Shown piece by piece: positions 25,739 through 36,489 of a stretch of 64,000 nucleotides of DNA. The notes beneath the pieces were generated by a model. The model was not told the DNA's origin, searched no databases, and saw only the letters and a list, made by a program, of their open reading frames with translations. The DNA is from Diplolepis rosae (Eukaryota > Arthropoda > Insecta > Hymenoptera > Diplolepididae), in the NCBI GenBank assembly GCA_030998225.1, contig JAPYXD010000745.1, positions 248,001 through 312,000 of the forward strand, in the 5' to 3' direction. The position numbers and the translations under genes are program-made. Positions within the stretch are counted from its first letter, which is position 1. The number at the start of each line of letters is the position of its first letter.

Positions 25739-26848
25739 TCTGAGAACTGAAATTAAGGATACCTGGATTATATTTTAGAGATCCCGTCATTTTGAAAATT
25801 ATATCTAGTAGTGCAGGTGCTTAAAAACCATCATCCTCAGGAAATTTGAGCTAAGATCTGAAAATTAAGATACCTAGTTGATATTATAAAGATCCCGTCA
25901 TTTTCAAAATTATATCTAGTAGTCCAGGTGCTTAAAAACCATCTTCCTCAGGGAACTTAAGCTAAGAACTGAAGTTAAGGACAACTGGATTATATTTTAG
26001 AGATCCCGTCATTGTGAAAATTATATCTAGTAGTCCAGGTGCTTAAAAACCATCTGCCTCAGAGAACGTAATCTGAGAACAGAAAATTAAGATACCTAGT
26101 TGATATTATAGAGATCCCGTCATTTTGATAATTATATTTAGAAGTCAAGGTGCTTAAAAAACATCTTCCTCAGGGAATTTAAGCTGAGAACTAAAATTAA
26201 GGATACCTGGATTATATTTTAGAGATCCCGTCGTTTTGAAAATTATATCTAGTAGTGCAGGTGCTTAAAAACCATCTTCCTCAGGTAATTTGAGATAAGA
26301 GCTGAAAATTAAGATACCTAGTTGATATTATAAAGATCCCGTCATTTTGAAAATTATATTCAGTAGTCCAGGTGCTTAAAAAACATCTTTCTCAGGAAAT
26401 TTGAGCTAAGAGCTGAAAATTAAGATACCTAGTTGATATTATAGAGATCCCGTCATTTTGAAAATTATATTTAGTAGTCCAGGTGCTTAAAAAACATCTT
26501 CCTCAGGGAACTTAAGCTAAGAACTGAAGTTAAGGAAAACTGGATTATATTTTAGAGATCCCGTCATTGTGAAAAGTATATCTAGTAGTCCAGGTGCTTA
26601 AAAACCATCTGCCTCAGGGAACGTAATCTGAGAGCTGAAAATTAAGATACCTAGTTGATATTATAGAGATCCCGTCATTTTGATAATTATATTTAGAAGT
26701 CAAGGTGCTTAAAAAACATCTTCCTCAGGGAATTTAAGCTGAGAACTAAAATTAAGGATACCTGGATTATATTTTAGAGATCCCGTCATTTTGAAAATTA
26801 TATTCAGTAGTCCAGGTGCTTAAAAACCATCTTACTCAGGGATCTTAA

Positions 26849-27180
26849 GCTGAGAACTGAAATTAAGGATAGCTGGATTATATTTCAGACAGCACCTCAT
26901 TTTGAAAATTATATCTCGTGGTCCAAGTGCCTAAAATACATCTTCCTCAGGAAGTTAAGCTGAGAACTGAAAATTAAGATACCTAGTACATATTTTTGAG
27001 ATCCCGTCATTTAAAAAATTATATTTAGTGTTCCAAGTGCCTAAAATACATCTTCCTCAGGGAACTTCAGCTGAGAACTGAAAATAAAGATACAGGGTAC
27101 ATATTTTAGAGATCCCGTCATTTTGAAAACTATAGTTAGCCGTCCCGGTGCTTCAAGAACATCTTCCTCAGGGAACTTAA
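26849..27180 (+). repeat. H-F-G cassette 11, first of the right-half type
   Basis: H has TTTCAGACAGCACCTCATTTTG and ATCTCGTGGTCCAAGTGCC; G has GTTAGCCGTCCCGGTGCTTC. It is the first H with the CAGACAGCAC form and the TAAAATACATC tail seen in most later cassettes. The TTAA to TTCA change in G at 27,151-27,157 opens the short minus-strand frame listed separately. Confidence 0.9.
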
Positions 27181-27232
27181 TCTGAGAATTGAAATTAAGG
27201 ATACCTGGATTATATTTTGGAGATCCCGTCAT
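27041..27232 (-). other. Spurious open frame in satellite (not a gene)
   Basis: A 63-codon minus-strand frame from ATG at 27,232 to TAG at 27,041. It spans parts of three monomers, and its product is a 37-residue satellite period read almost twice (MTGS.KY near residue 1 and again near residue 38, with KFPEEDV in both). It exists because 111 is a multiple of three and because GCTTCAAGAAC at 27,150-27,160 replaces the usual GCTTAAAGAAC, removing a TAA. The frame ends at the next normal monomer. There is no promoter or other gene signal, and I do not regard it as coding. Confidence 0.93.
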
Positions 27233-27622
27233 TTTGAAAATTATATCTAGTAGTGCAGGTGCTTAAAAACCATCATCCTCAGGAAATTTGAGCTAAGATC
27301 TGAAAATTAAGATACCTAGTTGATATTAGAGATGCCGTCATTTTTAAAATTATATCTAGTAGTCCAGGTGCTTAAAAAACATCTTCCTCAGGGAACTTAA
27401 ACTGAGAACTGAAGTTAAGGACAACTGGATTATATTTTAGAGATCCCGTCATTGTGAAAATTATATCTAGTAGTCCAGGTGCTTAAAAACCATCTTACTC
27501 AGAAAACTTTAGCTAAGAGCTGAGAATAAAGATACCTAGTTGATATTATAGAGATCCCGTCATTTTGAAAACCATATTTAGTAGTCCTGGTGCTTAAAAA
27601 ATATCTTCCTCAGGGAACTTAA

Positions 27623-27733
27623 TCTAAGGACTTAAACCAAGGATACCTGGATTGTATTTTGGAGATCCCGTCATATTGAAAATTATATTTAGAATTCCAA
27701 GTTCCTGAAATACATCTTCCAAAGGGAATTTAA
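27623..27733 (+). repeat. K monomer 1 (GAATTC at 27,692)
   Basis: First true K copy: AGGACTTAAACCAAGG, GATTGTATTTTGG, GAATTCCAAGTTCCTGAAATA and CCAAAGGG. The GAATTCCAAG form is shared with copies 2-4. Confidence 0.88.
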
Positions 27734-28065
27734 GCTGAGAACTAAAATTAAGGATACCTGGATTATATTTTGAGATCCCGTCGTTTTGAAAATGATATCT
27801 AGTAGTGTAGGTGCTTAAAAACCATCTTCCTCAGGGAATTTAAGCTGAGAACGAAAATTGAAGATACTTGGATTATATTTTGGAGATCCCGTCATTTTGA
27901 AAATTATATCTAGTATTCCAGATGCTCAAAAAACATCTTCCTCAGGGAACTTAAGCTGAGAACTGAAATTAAGGATAGCTGGATTATATTTTAGACATCA
28001 CGTCATTTTCAAAATTATATCTAGTAGTCCAGGTGCTTAAAAACCATCTTACTCAGGGATCTTAA

Positions 28066-28397
28066 GCTGAGAACTGAAAATTAAGATACCTGGATTATAT
28101 TTCAGACAGCACGTCATTTTGAAAATTATATCTAGTAGTCCAAGTGCCTAAAATACATCTTCCTCAGGAAGTTAAGCTGAGAACTGAAAATTAAGATACC
28201 TAGTACATATTTTTGAGATCCCGTCATTTAAAAAATTATATTTAGTGTTCCAAGTGCCTAAAATACATCTTCCTCAGGGAACTTCAGCTGAGAACTGAAA
28301 ATAAAGATACAGGGTACATATTTTAGAGATCCCGTCATTTTGAAAACTATAGTTAGTGGTCCAGGTGCTTAAAGAACATCTTCCTCAGGGAACTTAA
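28066..28397 (+). repeat. H-F-G cassette 12
   Basis: H is a hybrid: it begins with a B/A-like GAAAATTAAGATACCTGG rather than GGATAGCTGG, then has the right-half CAGACAGCACGTC. Confidence 0.88.
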
Positions 28398-28841
28398 TCT
28401 GAGAACTGAAATTAAGGATACCTGGATTATATTTTAGAGATCCCGTCATTTTGAAAATTATATTTAGTAGTCCAGGTGCTTAAAAAACATCTTCCTCAGG
28501 AAATTTGAGCTAAGATCTGAAAATTAAGATACCTAGTTGATATTATAAAGATCCCGTCATTTACAAAATTATATTTAGTAGTCCAGGTGCTTAAAAAACA
28601 TCTTCCTCAGGGAACTTAAACTGAGAACTGAAGTTAAGGACAACTGGATTATATTTTAGAGATCCCGTCATTGTGAAAATTATATCTAGTAGTCCAGGTG
28701 CTTAAAAACCATCTTACTCAGAAAACTTTAGCTAAGAGCTGAGAATAAAGATACCTAGTTGATATTATAGAGATCCCGTCATTTTGAAAACAATATTTAG
28801 TAGTCCTGGTGCTTAAAAAACATCTTTCTCAGGGAACTTAA

Positions 28842-28952
28842 TCTAAGGACTTAAACCAAGGATACCTGGATTGTATTTTGGAGATCCCGTCATATTGAAA
28901 ATTATATTTAGAATTCCAAGTTCCTGAAATACATCTTCCAAAGGGAATTTAA
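28842..28952 (+). repeat. K monomer 2 (GAATTC at 28,911)
   Basis: Matches K copy 1 in AGGACTTAAACCAAGG and in CATATTGAAAATT, 1,219 bp on; these two variants are not in the later K copies. Confidence 0.88.
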
Positions 28953-29285
28953 GCTGAGAACTAAAATTAAGGATACCTGGATTATATTTTGGAGATCCCG
29001 TCGTTTTGAAAATTATATCTAGTAGTGCAGGTGCTTAAAAACCATCTTACTCAGGGAACTTAAGCTGAGAACTGAAATTGAAGATACTTGGATTATATTT
29101 TGGAGATCCCGTCATTTTGAAAATTATATCTAGTATTCCAGATGCTCAAAAAACATCTTCCTCAGGGAACTTAAGCTGAGAACTGAAATTAAGGATAGCT
29201 GGATTATATTTTAGACATCACGTCATTTTCAAAATTATATCTAGTAGTCCAGGTGCTTAAAAACCATCTTACTCAGGGATCTTAA

Positions 29286-29617
29286 GCTGAGAACTGAAAT
29301 TAAGGATAGCTGGATTATATTTCAGACAGCACGTCATTTTGAAAATTATATCTAGTAGTCCAAGTGCCTAAAATACATCTTCCTCAGGAAGTTAAGCTGA
29401 GAACTGAAAATTAAGATACCTAGTACATATTTTTGAGATCCCGTCATTTAAAAAATTATATTTAGTGTTCCAAGTGCCTAAAATACATCTTCCTCAGGGA
29501 ACTTCAGCTGAGAACTGAAAATAAAGATACAGGGTACATATTTTAGAGATCCCGTCATTTTGAAAACTATAGTTAGTGGTCCAGGTGCTTAAAGAACATC
29601 TTCCTCAGGGAACTTAA
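29286..29617 (+). repeat. H-F-G cassette 13
   Basis: Standard right-half form with CAGACAGCACGTC, preceded by the extra H-like monomer (GGATAGCTGG, TTTTCAAAATT, CTTACTCAGGGATC). Confidence 0.9.
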
Positions 29618-30549
29618 TCTGAGAACTGAAATTAAGGATACCTGGATTATATTTTAGAGATCCCGTCATTTTGAAAATTATATCTAGTAGTGCAGGTGCT
29701 TAAAAACCATCATCCTCAGGAAATTTGAGCTAAGATCTGAAAATTAAGATACCTAGTTGATATTATAAAGATCCCGTCATTTTCAAAATTATATCTAGTA
29801 GTCCAGGTGCTTAAAAAACATCTTCCTCAGGGAACTTAAGCTAAGAACTGAAGTTAAGGACAGATGGATTATATTTTAGAGATCCCGTCATTGTGAAAAT
29901 TATATCTAGTAGTCCAGGTGCTTAAAAACCATCTTCCTCAGGGAAAGTAATCTGAGAACTGAAAATTAAGATACCTAGTTGATATTATAGAGATCACGTC
30001 ATTTTGATAATTATATTTAGCAGTCCAGTTGCTTAAAAAACATCTTCCTCAGGGAATTTAAGCTGAGAACTAAAATTAAGGATACCTGGATTATATTTTG
30101 GAGATCCCGTCGTTTTGAAAATTATATCTAGTAGTGCAGGTGCTCAAAAACCATCTTCCTCAGGTAATTTGAGATAAGAGCTGAAAATTAAGATACCTAG
30201 TTGATATTATAAAGATCCCGTCATTTTGAAAATTATATTCAGTAGTCCAGGTGCTTAAAAAACATCTTTCTCAGGAAATTTGAGCTAAGAGCTGAAAATT
30301 AAGATACCTAGTTGATATTATAGAGATCCCGTCATTTTGAAAATTATATTTAGTAGTCCAGGTGCTTAAAAAACATCTTCCTCAGGGAACTTAAGCTAAG
30401 AACTGAAGTTAAGGACAACTGGATTATATTTTAGAGATCCCGTCATTGTGAAAAGTATATCTAGTAGTCCAGGTGCTTAAAAACCATCTGCCTCAGAGAA
30501 CGTAAACTGAGAACTGAAAATTAAGATACCTAGTTGATATTATAGAGAT

Positions 30550-30593
30550 CCGATCATTTTGATAATTATATTTAGGATTCAAGGTGCTTTAAA
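30550..30593 (+). other. D-monomer patch with private variants shared with 58.5 kb
   Basis: Reads CCGATCATTTTGATAATTAT, then TTAGGATTCAAGGTGCTTTAAAACC. The usual D monomer has CCCGTCATTTTG, TTAGAAGTCAAGG and GCTTAAAAAAC. All these differences recur together at 58,506-58,549. Confidence 0.75.
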
Positions 30594-30727
30594 ACCATCT
30601 TCCTGAGGAAATTTGAGCTAAGAGCTGAAAATTAAGATACCTAGTTGATATTATAAAGATCCCGTCATTTTCAAAATTATATCTAGTAGTCCAGGTGCTT
30701 AAAAACCATCTTACTCAGGGATCTTAA

Positions 30728-31059
30728 GCTGAGAACTAAAATTAAGGATAGCTGGATTATATTTTAGACATCACGTCATTTTGAAAATTATATCTAGTAG
30801 TCCAAGTGCCAAAAATACCTCTTCCTCAGGAAGTTAAGCTGAGAACTGAAAATTAAGATACCTAGTACATATATTAGAGATCCCGTCATTTAAAAAATTA
30901 TATTTAGTGTTCCAAGTGCCTAAAATACATCTTCCTCAGGGAACTTCAGCTGAGAACTGAAAATAAAGATACAGGGTACATATTTTAGAGATCCCGTCAT
31001 TTTGAAAACTATAGTTAGTGGTCCAGGTGCTTAAAGAACATCTTCCTCAGGGAACTTAA
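30728..31059 (+). repeat. H-F-G cassette 14 (left-half form)
   Basis: H has GACATCACGTC and GCCAAAAATACCTC, and F has ATATATTAGAG, as in the left half, although its neighbours are of the right-half form. Suggests a copied-in segment. Confidence 0.9.
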
Positions 31060-32502
31060 TCTGAGAACTGAAATTAAGGATACCTGGATTATATTTTAGA
31101 GATCCCGTCATTTTGAAAATTATATCTAGTAGTGAAGGTGCTTAAAAACCATCATCCTCAGGAAATTTGAGCTAAGATCTGAAAATTAAGATACCTAGTT
31201 GATATTATAAAGATCCCGTCATTTTCAAAATTATATCTAGTAGTCCAGGTGCTTAAAAACCATCTTCCTCAGGGAACTTAAGCTAAGAACTGAAGTTAAG
31301 GACAACTGGATTATATTTTAGAGATCCCGTCATTTTGAAAATTATATCTAGTAGTCCAGGTGCTTAAAAACCATCTGCCTCAGAGAACGTAATCTGAGAA
31401 CAGAAAATTAAGATACCTAGTTGATATTATAGAGATCCCGTCATTTTGATAATTATATTTAGAAGTCAAGGTGCTTAAAAAACATCTTCCTCAGGGAATT
31501 TAAGCTGAGAACTAAAATTAAGGATACCTGGATTATATTTTAGAGATCCCGTCGTTTGGAAAATTATATCTAGTAGTGCAGGTGCTCAAAAACCATCTTC
31601 CTCAGGTAATTTGAGATAAGAGCTGAAAATTAAGATACCTAGTTGATATTATAAAGATCCCGTCATTTTGAAAATTATATTCAGTAGTCCAGGTGCTTAA
31701 AAAACATCTTTCTCAGGAAATTTGAGCTAAGAGCTGAAAATTAAGATACCTAGTTGATATTATAGAGATCCCGTCATTTTGAAAATTATATTTAGTAGTC
31801 CAGGTGCTTAAAAAACATCTTCCTCAGGGAACTTAAGCTAAGAACTGAAGTTAAGGACAACTGGATTATATTTTAGAGATCCCGTCATTGTGAAAAGTAT
31901 ATCTAGTAGTCCAGGTGCTTAAAAACCATCTGCCTCAGGGAAATTTATCTGAGAGCTGAAAATTAAGATACCTAGTTGATATTATAGAGATCCCGTCATT
32001 TTGATAATTATATTTAGAAGTCAAGGTGCTTAAAAAACATCTTCCTCAGGGAATTTAAGCTGAGAACTAAAATTAAGGATACCTGGATTATATTTTAGAG
32101 ATCCCGTCGTTTTGAAAATTATATCTAGTAGTTCAGGTGCTTAAAAACCATCTTCCTCAGGAAATTTGAGCTAAGAGCTGAAAATTAAGATACCTAGTTG
32201 ATATTATAGAGATCCCGTCATTTTGAAAATTATATTCAGTAGTCCAGGTGCTTAAAAAACATCTTCCTCTGTGAACTTAAGCTGAGAACTGAAATTAAGG
32301 ATACCTGGATTATATTTTAGAGATCCCGTCATTGTGAAAATTATATCTAGTATTCCAGGTGCTTAAAAACCATCTTACTCAGAAAACTTTAGCTAAGAGC
32401 TGAGAATAAAGATACCTAGTTGATATTATAGAGATCCCGTCATTTTGAAAACCATATTTAGTAGTCCTGGTGCTTAAAAAACATCTTCCTCAGGGAACTT
32501 AA

Positions 32503-32613
32503 TCTAAGAACTTAAACTAAGGATACCTGGATTGTATTTTGGAGATCCCGTCATTTTGAAAATTATATTTAGAATTCCAAGTTCCTGAAATACATCTTCC
32601 AAAGGGAATTTAA
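32503..32613 (+). repeat. K monomer 3 (GAATTC at 32,572)
   Basis: Has AGAACTTAAACTAAGG, GATTGTATTTTGG and GAATTCCAAG. Identical in these markers to K copy 4, exactly 7,100 bp away. Confidence 0.88.
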
Positions 32614-32946
32614 GCTGAGAACTAAAATTAAGGATACCTGGATTATATTTTGGAGATCCCGTCGTTTTGAAAATTATATCTAGTAGTGCAGGTGCTTAAA
32701 AACCATCTTCCTCAGGAAATTTGAGCTAAGAGCTGAAAATTAAGATACCTAGTTGATATTATAAAGATCCCGTCATTTTGAAATTTATATTCAGTAGTCC
32801 AGGTGCTTAAAAAACATCTTCCTCAGGGAACTTAAGCTGAGAACTGAAATTAAGGATAGCTGGATTATATTTTAGACATCACGTCATTTTCAAAATTATA
32901 TCTAGTAGTCCAGGTGCTTAAAAACCATCTTACTCAGGGATCTTAA

Positions 32947-33278
32947 GCTGAGAACTGAAATTAAGGATAGCTGGATTATATTTCAGACAGCACGTCATTT
33001 TGAAAATTATATCTAGTAGTCCAAGTGCCTAAAATACATCTTCCTCAGGAAGTTAAGCTGAGAACTGAAAATTAAGATACCTAGTACATATTTTTGAGAT
33101 CCCGTCATTTAAAAAATTATATTTAGTGTTCCAAGTGCCTAAAATACATCTTCCTCAGGGAACTTCAGCTGAGAACTGAAAATAAAGATACAGGGTACAT
33201 ATTTTAGAGATCCCGTCATTTTGAAAACTATAGTTAGTGGTCCAGGTGCTTAAAGAACATCTTCCTCAGGGAACTTAA
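32947..33278 (+). repeat. H-F-G cassette 15
   Basis: Right-half form. Followed by an A monomer with a private ACCTGCATTATAT. Lies 2,218 bp before cassette 17 and 7,100 bp before cassette 18, and is linked to both by flanking markers. Confidence 0.9.
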
Positions 33279-34499
33279 TCTGAGAACTGAAATTAAGGAT
33301 ACCTGCATTATATTTTAGAGATCCCGTCATTTTGAAAATTATATCTAGTAGTGCAGGTGCTTAAAAACCATCTTCCTCAGGAAATTTGAGCTAAGAGCTG
33401 AAAATTAAGATACCTAGTTGATATTATAGAGATCCCGTCATTTTGAAAATTATATCTAGTAGTGCAGGTGCTTAAAAACCATCTTCCTCAGGAAATTTGA
33501 GCTAAGAGCTGAAAATTAAGATACCTAGTTGATATTATAAAGATCCCGTCATTTTCAAAATTATATCTAGTAGTCCAGGTGCTTAAAAAACATCTTCCTC
33601 AGGGAACTTAAGCTGAGAACTGAAGTTAAGGACAACTGGATTATATTTTAGAGATCCCGTCATTGTGAAAATTATATCTAGTAGTCCAGGTGCTTAAAAA
33701 CCATCTGCCTCAGGGAAAGTAATCTGAGAACTGAAAATTAAGATACCTAGTTGATATTATAGAGATCCCGTCATTTTGATAATTATATTTAGAAGTCAAG
33801 GTGCTTAAAAAACATCTTCCTCAGGGAATTTAAGCTGAGAACTAAAATTAAGGATACCTGGATTATATTTTGGAGATCCCGTCGTTTTGAAAATTATATC
33901 TAGTAGTGCAGGTGCTTAAAAACCATCTTCCTCAGGTAATTTGAGATAAGAGCTGAAAATTAAGATACCTAGTTGATATTATAAAGATCCCGTCATTTTG
34001 AAAATTATATTCAGTAGTCCAGGTGCTTAAAAAACATCTTTCTCAGGAAATTTGAGCTAAGAGCTGAAAATTAAGATACCTAGTTGATATTATAGAGATC
34101 CCGTCATTTTGAAAATTATATTTAGTAGTCCAGGTGCTTAAAAAACATCTTCCTCAGGGAACTTAAGCTAAGAACTGAAGTTAAGGACAACTGGATTATA
34201 TTTTAGAGATCCCGTCATTGTGAAAATTATATCTAGTAGTCCAGGTGCTTAAAAACCATCTGCCTCAGAGAACGTAAACTGAGAACTGAAAATTAAGATA
34301 CCTAGTTGATATGATAGAGATCCCGTCATTTTGATAATTATATTTAGAAGTCTAGGTGCTTTAAAACCATCTTCCTGAGGAAATTTGAGCTAAGAGCTGA
34401 AAATTAAGATACCTAGTTGATATTATAAAGATCCCGTCATTTTCAAAATTATATCTAGTAGTCCAGGTGCTTAAAAACCATCTTACTCAGGGATCTTAA

Positions 34500-34831
34500 G
34501 CTGAGAACTAAAATTAAGGATAGCTGGATTATATTTTAGACATCACGTCATTTTGAAAATTATATCTAGTAGTCCAAGTGCCAAAAATACCTCTTCCTCA
34601 GGAAGTTAAGCTGAGAACTGAAAATTAAGATACCTAGTACATATATTAGAGATCCCGTCATTTAAAAAATTATATTTAGTGTTCCAAGTGCCTAAAATAC
34701 ATCTTCCTCAGGGAACTTCAGCTGAGAACTGAAAATAAAGATACAGGGTACATATTTTAGAGATCCCGTCATTTTGAAAACTATAGTTAGTGGTCCAGGT
34801 GCTTAAAGAACATCTTCCTCAGGGAACTTAA
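34500..34831 (+). repeat. H-F-G cassette 16 (left-half form)
   Basis: GACATCACGTC and GCCAAAAATACCTC, resembling cassette 14. It is followed directly by a GGAGATCCCGTCGTTTTG monomer whose downstream sequence copies the region before cassette 15. Confidence 0.9.
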
Positions 34832-35164
34832 TCTGAGAACTGAAATTAAGGATACCTGGATTATATTTTGGAGATCCCGTCGTTTTGAAAATTATATCTA
34901 GTAGTGCAGGTGCTTAAAAACCATCTTCCTCAGGAAATTTGAGCTAAGAGCTGAAAATTAAGATACCTAGTTGATATTATAAAGATCCCGTCATTTTGAA
35001 AATTATATTCAGTAGTCCAGGTGCTTAAAAAACATCTTCCTCAGGGAACTTAAGCTGAGAACTGAAATTAAGGATAGCTGGATTATATTTTAGACATCAC
35101 GTCATTTTCAAAATTATATCTAGTAGTCCAGGTGCTTAAAAACCATCTTACTCAGGGATCTTAA

Positions 35165-35496
35165 GCTGAGAACTGAAATTAAGGATAGCTGGATTATATT
35201 TCAGACAGCACGTCATTTTGAAAATTATATCTAGTAGTCCAAGTGCCTAAAATACATCTTCCTCAGGAAGTTAAGCTGAGAACTGAAAATTAAGATACCT
35301 AGTACATATTTTTGAGATCCCGTCATTTAAAAAATTATATTTAGTGTTCCAAGTGCCTAAAATACATCTTCCTCAGGGAAATTCAGCTGAGAACTGAAAA
35401 TAAAGATACAGGGTACATATTTTAGAGATCCCGTCATTTTGAAAACTATAGTTAGTGGTCCAGGTGCTTAAAGAACATCTTCCTCAGGGAACTTAA
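35165..35496 (+). repeat. H-F-G cassette 17
   Basis: Right-half form, only 665 bp (six monomers) after cassette 16, the closest pair in the window. F ends in GGGAAATTCAG, a private form shared only with cassette 18, 4,882 bp on. Confidence 0.9.
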
Positions 35497-36489
35497 TCTG
35501 AGAACTGAAATTAAGGATACCTGGATTATATTTTAGAGATCCCGTCATTTTGAAAATTATATCTAGTAGTGCAGGTGCTTAAAAACCATCATCCTCAGGA
35601 AATTTGAGCTAAGAGCTGAAAATTAAGATACCTAGTTGATATTATAGAGATCCCGTCATTTTGAAAATTATATTTAGTAGTCCAGGTGCTTAAAAAACAT
35701 CTTCCTCAGGGAACTTAAGCTGAGAACTGAAGTTAAGGACAACTGGATTATATTTTAGAGATCCCGTCATTGTGAAAATTATATCTAGTAGTCCAGGTGC
35801 TTAAAAACCATCTGCCTCAGAGAACGTAAACTGAGAACTGAAAATTAAGATACCTAGTTGATATGATAGAGATCCCGTCATTTTGATAATTATATTTAGA
35901 AGTCTAGGTGCTTTAAAACCATCTTCCTCAGGGAATTTAAGCTGAGAACTAAAATTAAGGATACCTGGATTATATTTTAGAGATCCCGTCGTTTTGAAAA
36001 TTATATCTAGTAGTGCAGGTGCTTAAAAACCATCTTCCTCAGGTAATTTGAGATAAGAGCTGAAAATTAAGATACCTAGTTGATATTATAAAGATCCCGT
36101 CATTTTGAAAATTATATTCAGTAGTCCAGGTGCTTAAAAAACATCTTCCTCAGGGAACTTAAGCTAAGAACTGAAGTTAAGGACAGATGGATTATATTTT
36201 AGAGATCCCGTCATTGTGAAAATTATATCTAGTAGTCCCGGTGCTTAAAAACTATCTGCCTCAGGGAACGTAATCTGAGAACTGAAAATTAAGATACCTA
36301 GTTGATATTATAGAGATCCCGTCATTTTGATAATTATATTTAGAAGTCAAGGTGCTTAAAAAACATCTTCCTCAGGGAATTGAAGCTGAGAACTAAAATT
36401 AAGGATACCTGGATTACATTTTAGAGATCCCGTCGTTTTGAAAATTATATCTAGTATTGCAGGTGCTTAAAAACCATCTTGCTCAGGTA

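Larger units (their letters stand above)
26849..29285 (+). repeat. Two tandem 11-mer units (1,217 and 1,220 bp)
   Basis: Units 26849-28065 and 28066-29285. Both contain H, F, G, A, B, C, a B monomer ending in the rare GAAAACTTTAGC/GAGAATAAAG junction, another B copy with GTCCTGG, and the K monomer with GAATTC (27,692 and 28,911). The first unit is shorter because of a deletion at about 27,327 (GATATTAGAGATGCC for GATATTATAAAGATCCC) and a lost G near 27,773. A third copy begins at 29,286 but departs after about 29,850. Confidence 0.8.
31551..33420 (+). repeat. Left copy of a 7.1-kb-displaced duplicate
   Basis: Marked by the rare GTCGTTTGGAAAATT at 31,551, CTTCCTCTGTGAAC near 32,263, TAGTATTCCAGG followed by the GAAAACTTTAGC junction near 32,350-32,400, K copy 3 and cassette 15. 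All recur about 7,100 bp to the right. Private differences such as GGGAAATTTATC near 31,939 show the copies have since diverged or were patched. Confidence 0.78.

Noticed and set aside
27041..27232. A 63-codon minus-strand open frame as a possible small gene
   Set aside because: It is satellite sequence read through one lost stop, its product is a near-duplicate 37-residue period, and it ends at the next ordinary monomer.
30600..30615. CTTCCTGAGG as the start of an inverted monomer
   Set aside because: Only one base differs from the usual CTTCCTCAGG and the flanking sequence keeps the plus orientation.
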